Shown here piece by piece: positions 5,100-9,575 of a stretch of 9,575 bases of DNA. The stretch spans positions 1 to 9,575 of the forward strand of contig CAMYCX010000050.1 of NCBI GenBank assembly GCA_947254705.1, given 5' to 3'. The DNA is from an uncultured Veillonellaceae bacterium. GTDB lineage: Bacteria; Bacillota; Negativicutes; Veillonellales; Negativicoccaceae. The notes under the pieces were generated by a model. The model was not told the origin of the DNA. It saw only the letters and a program-made list of their open reading frames with translations, and searched no databases. The translations under genes and the position numbers were made by a program. Each line of letters starts with the position of its first letter. Position 1 is the stretch's first letter.

Positions 5100-7151
5100 T
5101 TATTTAATCGGGCATACGCCGGACGCGCATTCTTCCCGATCATCCAAAATCTCAAACTCGGCCCCTTCATTGCCCGTCGCCTGTTCAAAATAATTCAGCA
5201 AATTCGGATTAAAAGGCTTCATCGAGGCCGCCATGACTTCGTATTCTTCCTTCGTGATGCTTTCATACGGCGCCAATTCGTAATGATGATCCGTCAGACT
5301 CAGGAACGAGCACGCCAGCATCTGATCCCAGTGGTCATAGACATTGCGCGCCACGTCATCCCACTCGTCGTCTTTGATGGAGATCGTGTTGGAACTGTTC
5401 TGTTCCGTATAGTACTCTTGGAAATCATAATAGGTCTGCAACTGCTCCGCCGCACTGACTTCATACTTCGTCCGCGCATTCGGTGCATGACACGGAAAAT
5501 CGATGACCTTCGTTCGTGCATCGCTCGCCGTCTGTCCGACTTCCGGGTGAACCGGCCAGCCGAGCGCTTCCGCGGTTTTAGCCAATGGATCGGACGCATT
5601 GACACGAATTCTGCGAATAAAATACTCCGAATGGGAGTAGTGCAACCCCGGGCTGACACCGCCCGTCACCAGCGAGAGCGTACCTTCCGGCTTGACCGCC
5701 GTTACCAATAGCGGTACGTTGACACCGAGTTCCGCCGCATATTCTTCCGCCGCCGTCCGAATCGTTCGGTGCAGCTCCTTCATCAGTTCAATCTGTTCCT
5801 CACGCCCGTAACCGAGTTCCGCCATCGCGTCCTGCCACCCCGTCATCGAGCAGCCGAGCAGACGGTCCCGCTGATGACTGATATTCCAGTCATGCAATTC
5901 CAAATCGATACACGTCATACGCAAGCAGGCACGAGCGCTCAGCCGTTCCGCCGCCAGCAGCTCGTCACGCAGGAGAACACCGTCTTTGACAAACGCTTTG
6001 ATATTCACCGTTGTCAAATTGCAAACGGAATTACGCGGCAACAAAATTTCAAAACAGGGGTTCAACCCTTCAAAATCGGCCCGTCGACGTTTGCCTTCCG
6101 CCGCATTGACGAATCCGGGTTCACCCGTATACCGCAATGTCCGGAAAATGCTCTGCAAACGTTCCCATGACGGCTTTTCTTCAAAGAAAATACTGTTGTT
6201 GCTCATGAAACGATGATACTTATTCGGCGTCAAATCGGTTTTCGCTTCGATGACTTCATCATCATCCGGCGACACAATGGCCGTCTCGGCGGTTCGTCTG
6301 ACCCCGCCGACCACGACGTTTTCCCCGATAATGTTGCAAATATCCAGTACGTGGATTGGTCGCAAGCGTCCGTTTTCCGGTGCGGGCGCGTATTCTTCCG
6401 TCGTCAGCACCTTGTGAATCTTGGCAAACATTGCGGCCAGAGATTCATATCCCGAGGCCGTACCGCCGAACGTTTTGAGTCGTTCGCCTTTCGGGCGGAC
6501 ACCGTTGTAATTGATACGAATCCGCTTGACCCGTCGATAGTCGTGGCGCGTGTGAATGGCCAGATAAAACTGCAGCGCCTGCACCCAGCCTTCCTTGGAA
6601 TCACCGACGACAATCGTGGCAATATCGTCCGTGCGGAACAAAATCGACGTCGGGTCAACCCGCTCCGTCGACGGCAAGGGTTCAAACGGCAAGTTTTCCA
6701 GCACGACATCCGTACGGAACCGCGGCAACTTCTCGACATCACGCCGCAAGATACGAAAGCCCACGCCGGTGCCGACCATCAATAAATAAAATAAATCGAC
6801 AAACGCCTGTACATTATCCATCACGGTAAACGCACAGTTAAAATTGGCGCAAACCAGACTTTCCGAAGCGTCCGAGCCGCCGATCCACAGACTGCGACCG
6901 GAAATAAACTGACGCAGATTAAAGACATTGTCAAACAACGCTTCCGCATCCTCCTGCGATTCGTTCGCCAAGCGGCAATTATACGTCAATGCCCGTGTCA
7001 CGGTTTCCTTCCACGTTTCACGCCGGCCTTCTTCTTCCAACCAACGCGAATAGGTTCGATAGTATACGAACATGGCCAATTGGGTCATATGCTCCGGAAA
7101 TGCCGGATATTGTGCTAAAAATTTGTCACTGAATCGGGTAAATGTATTCAT
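5100..7151 (-). CDS. Adenosylcobalamin-dependent ribonucleoside-triphosphate reductase (class II, monomeric)
   Basis: A 683-residue enzyme that reduces ribonucleoside triphosphates to deoxyribonucleotides with coenzyme B12 as radical source, oxygen-independently. All cysteines known from the Lactobacillus leichmannii enzyme are present with the right spacing. C106 (CANFNC) corresponds to C119. N364, C366 and E368 in NPCFEIL form the radical site (C408 in the reference). C377 lies 11 residues on, as C419 does. The tail pair C675/C680 (ECASGVC) is spaced like C731/C736 and would re-reduce the active site. The motif TAVKPEGTLSLVTGG (about 484-498) is typical of the catalytic barrel. It is about 55 residues shorter than the 739-residue reference. 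The ATG at 7151 is preferred over 7184, because GGAGGAG lies just upstream while 7184 lies within the -10 element. Two NrdR-box-like sites upstream suggest repression by NrdR. A rhodanese gene follows. Confidence 0.95.
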   Translation of the reverse strand: MNTFTRFSDKFLAQYPAFPEHMTQLAMFVYYRTYSRWLEEEGRRETWKETVTRALTYNCRLANESQEDAEALFDNVFNLRQFISGRSLWIGGSDASESLVCANFNCAFTVMDNVQAFVDLFYLLMVGTGVGFRILRRDVEKLPRFRTDVVLENLPFEPLPSTERVDPTSILFRTDDIATIVVGDSKEGWVQALQFYLAIHTRHDYRRVKRIRINYNGVRPKGERLKTFGGTASGYESLAAMFAKIHKVLTTEEYAPAPENGRLRPIHVLDICNIIGENVVVGGVRRTAETAIVSPDDDEVIEAKTDLTPNKYHRFMSNNSIFFEEKPSWERLQSIFRTLRYTGEPGFVNAAEGKRRRADFEGLNPCFEILLPRNSVCNLTTVNIKAFVKDGVLLRDELLAAERLSARACLRMTCIDLELHDWNISHQRDRLLGCSMTGWQDAMAELGYGREEQIELMKELHRTIRTAAEEYAAELGVNVPLLVTAVKPEGTLSLVTGGVSPGLHYSHSEYFIRRIRVNASDPLAKTAEALGWPVHPEVGQTASDARTKVIDFPCHAPNARTKYEVSAAEQLQTYYDFQEYYTEQNSSNTISIKDDEWDDVARNVYDHWDQMLACSFLSLTDHHYELAPYESITKEEYEVMAASMKPFNPNLLNYFEQATGNEGAEFEILDDREECASGVCPIK

Positions 7152-7158
7152 TGTACTT

Positions 7159-7168
7159 CTCTCCTCCG
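7159..7168 (-). promoter_or_regulatory. Ribosome binding site that fixes the reductase start
   Basis: On the minus strand the sequence GGAGGAGAGA precedes ATG 7151 by a few bases (GGAGGAG ends 9 nt before the ATG). No such site precedes the in-frame ATG at 7184, so the 683-residue start is favoured. Confidence 0.7.
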
Positions 7169-7182
7169 TTAATGGTAATTCC

Positions 7183-7210
7183 ATTATACTATTTTTATCG
7201 ATAAATACAA
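7183..7210 (-). promoter_or_regulatory. Probable promoter of the ribonucleotide reductase unit
   Basis: On the minus strand a perfect TATAAT (bases 7183-7188) lies 16 bp from TTGTAT (7205-7210), a weak -35. A start near 7176 would leave about 25 nt of leader carrying the GGAGGAG ribosome site. The -35 region is inside the first NrdR-box-like sequence, which fits repression by blocking polymerase. Confidence 0.6.
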
Positions 7211-7220
7211 TATGTAGTAT
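7205..7220. promoter_or_regulatory. Putative NrdR box 1
   Basis: ATACAATATGTAGTAT matches the 16-bp NrdR consensus (about acaCwAtATaTwGtgt, recalled from the literature) at 13 positions, including the conserved C, the central ATAT-like core and the G. It overlaps the -35 of the reductase promoter. Confidence 0.65.
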
Positions 7221-7235
7221 GATGATATTTTATCA

Positions 7236-7251
7236 TACCAACATATCGTCA
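7236..7251. promoter_or_regulatory. Putative NrdR box 2
   Basis: TACCAACATATCGTCA is a weaker match, but the core (C, A/T, A, A, T, A, T and G at their consensus positions) is kept. Its start is exactly 31 bp from box 1, i.e. three helical turns with 15 bp between boxes, the spacing usual for paired NrdR sites. The phasing is the main support. Confidence 0.5.
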
Positions 7252-7281
7252 ATTTCCATGACCGCCCTCCCGTGCCGTTAC

Positions 7282-7295
7282 GGCAAAATTTTGCC
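7282..7295. repeat. Perfect 14-bp palindrome over the hydrolase promoter
   Basis: GGCAAAATTTTGCC is fully self-complementary. It overlaps the -35 element (7291-7296) of the promoter for the plus-strand hydrolase operon, the usual place for a repressor operator. A shorter palindrome GCCGTTACGGC (7274-7284) abuts and shares three bases with it. Confidence 0.6.
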
Positions 7296-7319
7296 AAGTC
7301 CGCGCGCGACGTGTACAAT
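7291..7319 (+). promoter_or_regulatory. Sigma-A-like promoter of the hydrolase/DUF951/DUF4198 operon
   Basis: TTGCCA (7291-7296) and TACAAT (7314-7319) each match the consensus at 5 of 6 positions, with the optimal 17-bp spacer. The predicted start near 7326 leaves a leader of about 25 nt before the ATG at 7352. Confidence 0.75.
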
Positions 7320-7351
7320 AGAGCTAGTTATCAATGAGAAAGGAGTCTGCG

Positions 7352-8080
7352 ATGAACTATCGTTGGAGCGAAGACCGCATCACCTGCGGCGGAATTCAGG
7401 CCCGGCGAATCGTTCCCGAATCACCGCGCGGATTGATCATCTGGTATCACGGCTGGAGTTCAGCGGCCGACGGACAACTCACCCGCGCCCGCATTTGGGC
7501 GGCCGCGCAGTGGGAAGTCATCGTTCCCGACGTGCCGCGGCATGACGATCGGGGCGTGATCGACTACGATGCCGTCGAGTCGTATCCGTTATTTTGGGAA
7601 ACGATTTTGGATCAAATTGAAGAGTCACCGCTGTGGATAGACTACGCGGCCTCACGCGGCTATCGCTCCATCGTAACGGCCGGTCATTCGATGGGCGGTT
7701 GCACGGCACTGGGGGTGGCGGCCAAGACACCGGCGGTATGTGCGGTCATCGCCATGAACGGATCGGGACATTGGCCGCTGACGCATCTGTTTATGCAGGC
7801 GCGTTTCGGCATGTCCTATCGTCTCGCCGATAATCTGGCCGCCCGCATGGAAGCCGCATCGCCGCACGCGCACATTGCCGCGATGACATCACAACGGATT
7901 CATCTGTTGCACGGCGTGCATGATACGACCGTCGATGCCCGTGCGGATCAGGTTTTTGCCGACCGACTCAAAGCACAAGGCGGCACGGTCATTTGGCAAT
8001 CCGTCCGTGATGTCGGTCATGCCGTCACCACGGGAATGATGGACGATGCCGTCGCCGCATTATCGAAGCACAAGGATTAA
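7352..8080 (+). CDS. Alpha/beta-hydrolase of the dienelactone hydrolase/prolyl oligopeptidase-like type
   Basis: A 242-residue cytoplasmic hydrolase without signal peptide. The oxyanion strand-turn IIWYHGWSS lies at 29-37, the nucleophile elbow GHSMGG gives Ser113, the acid is Asp191 in LLHGVHDTTV, and the base is His223 in DVGHAV, so the Ser-Asp-His triad is complete and in the family order. The small cap between strands 6 and 7 (about 140-175) is short. Such enzymes are esterases or peptidases of small substrates; substrate is not predictable here. The start at 7352 is preferred over the in-frame ATG 18 bases upstream, because AAAGGAG (7339-7345) stands 6 nt before it and the longer start would place the ribosome site inside the gene. 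The next hydrolase begins 14 nt after its stop; the two share the fold but not close sequence. Confidence 0.85.
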   Translation: MNYRWSEDRITCGGIQARRIVPESPRGLIIWYHGWSSAADGQLTRARIWAAAQWEVIVPDVPRHDDRGVIDYDAVESYPLFWETILDQIEESPLWIDYAASRGYRSIVTAGHSMGGCTALGVAAKTPAVCAVIAMNGSGHWPLTHLFMQARFGMSYRLADNLAARMEAASPHAHIAAMTSQRIHLLHGVHDTTVDARADQVFADRLKAQGGTVIWQSVRDVGHAVTTGMMDDAVAALSKHKD

Positions 8081-8094
8081 TAAAGGAGGACATT

Positions 8095-8757
8095 ATGTAT
8101 ATTTCAGTCAACGGAATTCGTCTCGCCTATGAGGTCAGCGGCCAAGGGGAACCGCTGCTGCTCTTGCACGGCAACGGGGAAGATCGTCATACGTTCGATG
8201 TACTCATGCCGCTGCTGGCACAACGGTACACGGTATATGCCATCGACAGTCGCGGGCACGGGGAAAGCGCACCGACAGATGACTATTCCTATCAGACCAT
8301 GACCGATGATGTAGCGGGATTCATTCGTGCCTTGGATCTCGGTCCCGTCCGTATCCTTGGTTTTTCCGACGGCGCCATCGTCGCCCTGATGCTCGCGATT
8401 GCCCGGCCGGAGTCGGTATCGCACCTGCTGCTCTGCGGCGTCAACTTATCGCCCGCGGACTTCAAGGCCTCCGTCTTGAAAAAGTTGCACGCTCGCTATC
8501 GCGAAACCCACGATCCGCTGCTGCGTCTTATGTTGACACAGCCGTTCATCGATTATGACGATGTCCGCCGTGTCACGCAACCGACGCTGGTCGTGGCCGG
8601 AGAGCGTGAATTTTTCACGCCGGAATCATTTCAGGACTTGGTCGCCACCTTGCCGCACTCACGGTTCCTTTTAATGAAAGGACACGATCACGGCAGCTAT
8701 ATTCACGGCAGCGACGCACTCTATGCGGACGCCGATGACTTCTTTCAAACGAAGTGA
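8095..8757 (+). CDS. Alpha/beta-hydrolase fold protein, second of the pair
   Basis: A 220-residue hydrolase of the classical YbfF/BioH-like layout. The oxyanion loop HGNGEDRHTF sits at 25-34, followed by AIDSRGHGES (49-58), the nucleophile elbow GFSDGA with Ser91, and His199 in KGHDHGSY. In the usual acid position after strand 6 it reads VVAGEREFFTP, so a glutamate (E172, or E170) takes the place of the more common aspartate. The lid region is short, giving a fairly open site. No signal peptide is present, so it acts in the cytoplasm. A strong ribosome site, AAAGGAGGA, precedes the ATG at 8095. Its stop overlaps the region of the DUF951 start. Substrate unknown; carboxylesterase or thioesterase-type activity is the usual outcome for this group. 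Confidence 0.85.
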   Translation: MYISVNGIRLAYEVSGQGEPLLLLHGNGEDRHTFDVLMPLLAQRYTVYAIDSRGHGESAPTDDYSYQTMTDDVAGFIRALDLGPVRILGFSDGAIVALMLAIARPESVSHLLLCGVNLSPADFKASVLKKLHARYRETHDPLLRLMLTQPFIDYDDVRRVTQPTLVVAGEREFFTPESFQDLVATLPHSRFLLMKGHDHGSYIHGSDALYADADDFFQTK

Positions 8758-8759
8758 TC

Positions 8760-8963
8760 ATGATGGAACAATATGCCGTCGGTGATATTGTCACCATGAA
8801 AAAAAAGCACCCCTGCGGCAGTTATGAATGGAAAATCTGTCGTACGGGCGTAGACTTTCGAATCGATTGTTTAGGTTGCGGACGTTCCGTGATGATCGCC
8901 CGCCCCAAATTTCTTAAAGCGGTACGCCAAGTACGGCATGCCGCGGAAACGGAGCACTCATGA
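8760..8963 (+). CDS. DUF951 zinc-ribbon-like small protein
   Basis: A 67-residue protein of the Firmicutes DUF951 family. The family pattern is unmistakable: YAVGDIVTMKKKHPCGSYEW (from about residue 5), then KICRTGVDFRIDCLGCGRSV followed by MIARPKFLKAVR. Cysteines in HPCG and in CLGCG could bind a metal as a small knuckle, and the strand-rich body resembles an SH3/KOW-like barrel. Function is unestablished; family members often sit beside ychF or rpsF, suggesting a link to nucleic acids or translation. That neighbourhood is not seen in this window. Three starts are possible: GTG 8754 overlapping the hydrolase stop as GTGA, ATG 8760 and ATG 8763. None has a strong ribosome site, so translation may rely on coupling. 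The stop overlaps the next start as ATGA. Confidence 0.9.
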   Translation: MMEQYAVGDIVTMKKKHPCGSYEWKICRTGVDFRIDCLGCGRSVMIARPKFLKAVRQVRHAAETEHS

Positions 8964-9575
8964 ACAAAATAACACGAACGTTACTCGGGATCACCCTCGG
9001 CGCTTTCGTCGCCGGCGCATTGCCGGGTACGGCCAATGCCCACGCACTCTGGCTCAATCTGACCGCATGGCAAAGCGCGCCGCGTACTGACGGCGCCGTA
9101 ACACGCGCCTATGTCGGCTGGGGCCACCACTATCCCGTCGACGGCCTGACCGACCGCGCTACATTTACTCAGCTGACGTTACGCCGTCCTGACGGTACGA
9201 CCGTTCCCTTTGCGTTGGAAACGGAAGGCATTTCATCCGCATCGTTCCGCGAACAGGCGGAAGGTCTGTATACGCTCGGTGCCGTTCGTCACTCCTCGAT
9301 CAATACGACCTATCGCGAAGACGGCGTCTTGCATAAAGCCAAAGCGCCGAAATCCGATTTTGCCGATGTCGTGTCCTCCGTCTATTCACAACAGTTCACC
9401 ACCGCACTCTGGCAAGTCGGTCGTGCAAAAGCGCAAACACCCCGCCCCGTCGGACATACGCTGGAACTGGTACCGCTGGTCAATCCGTATACCGATGCCC
9501 GTTACGGACAGACGATCCCGGTGCAACTGCTGTGGGACGGCAAGCCCGTACCCGCCACCCAAATCACCGCCGTTC
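8960..9575 (+). CDS. Exported DUF4198-family protein, metal-uptake related (3' end beyond window)
   Basis: The first 205 residues of a protein that runs off the right edge. Residues 1-27 are a signal peptide (ITRTLLGITLGAFVAGALPG, likely cut after TANA), so the mature protein starts HALWLNLTAW, the characteristic His-containing N-terminus of DUF4198. Further family marks are AYVGWGHHYPVDGLTDRA (about 50-67), LRRPDGTTVPF, and GHTLELVPLVNPYTDARYGQ (about 165-184). DUF4198 proteins occur beside cobalt and nickel transporters and TonB receptors and are thought to help metal uptake in the periplasm. The free N-terminal histidine and the HH pair are candidate ligands, which is inference. Its ATG overlaps the DUF951 stop by 4 nt (ATGA), so it belongs to the same operon. 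Confidence 0.85.
   Translation, partial: MNKITRTLLGITLGAFVAGALPGTANAHALWLNLTAWQSAPRTDGAVTRAYVGWGHHYPVDGLTDRATFTQLTLRRPDGTTVPFALETEGISSASFREQAEGLYTLGAVRHSSINTTYREDGVLHKAKAPKSDFADVVSSVYSQQFTTALWQVGRAKAQTPRPVGHTLELVPLVNPYTDARYGQTIPVQLLWDGKPVPATQITAV

Noticed and set aside
7152..7184. Longer reductase start at ATG 7184
   Set aside because: That ATG lies inside the TATAAT -10 element and has no ribosome site, while GGAGGAG precedes ATG 7151.
7152..7351. Cobalamin riboswitch before the B12-dependent reductase
   Set aside because: The space is only 200 bases and shared with a divergent promoter, the predicted leader is about 25 nt, and I see no B12-box-like sequence.

Overview
The window most likely comes from a diderm Firmicute of the Negativicutes (the Veillonella, Megasphaera and Dialister side of the class). 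FloA and the DUF951 protein are of Firmicutes type. The ribonucleotide reductase is the monomeric B12-dependent type known from lactobacilli. A CobN-type protein and an exported DUF4198 protein suggest metal traffic across a two-membrane envelope. The lineage is inferred from gene content alone. I see no rRNA, tRNA, CRISPR array, insertion sequence or phage gene. Coding density is high and no gene-free stretch reaches 300 bases.

Left part (1-1273): two genes on the minus strand, a small two-helix membrane protein (633-1121) followed 3 nt later by the N-terminal third or less of a CobN-like chelatase subunit (1-629, cut by the window edge). A divergent control region (1122-1273) separates them from a plus-strand operon.

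Membrane-microdomain operon (1274-4383, plus): a small exported helical protein, an NfeD-like membrane protein, the flotillin-like scaffold FloA, and a short anchored protein with a proline-rich linker. All four overlap by 1 to 14 nt, so they are probably translated together. A perfect 15-bp hairpin (4391-4424) closes the operon and can also serve the convergent unit.

Ribonucleotide reductase unit (4428-7151, minus): an AdoCbl-dependent ribonucleoside-triphosphate reductase, a single-domain rhodanese, and an 83-residue membrane protein that may also have its own promoter. Upstream of the reductase are a TATAAT -10 element and two sequences resembling NrdR boxes exactly 31 bp apart. This is the classical layout for control of deoxyribonucleotide synthesis, and it is the best-supported regulatory finding here.

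Right part (7352-9575, plus): a strong sigma-A-like promoter overlapped by a perfect 14-bp palindrome drives two different alpha/beta hydrolases, a DUF951 zinc-ribbon-like protein, and the start of an exported DUF4198 protein. The genes are tightly packed and probably one operon.

Common thread: cobalt/B12 appears at both ends and in the middle (CobN-like protein, AdoCbl-dependent reductase, DUF4198 protein). The genes are in different transcription units, so a functional link is only suggestive. The least-described parts are the two small proteins flanking nfeD-floA and the membrane protein coupled to the CobN-like gene.
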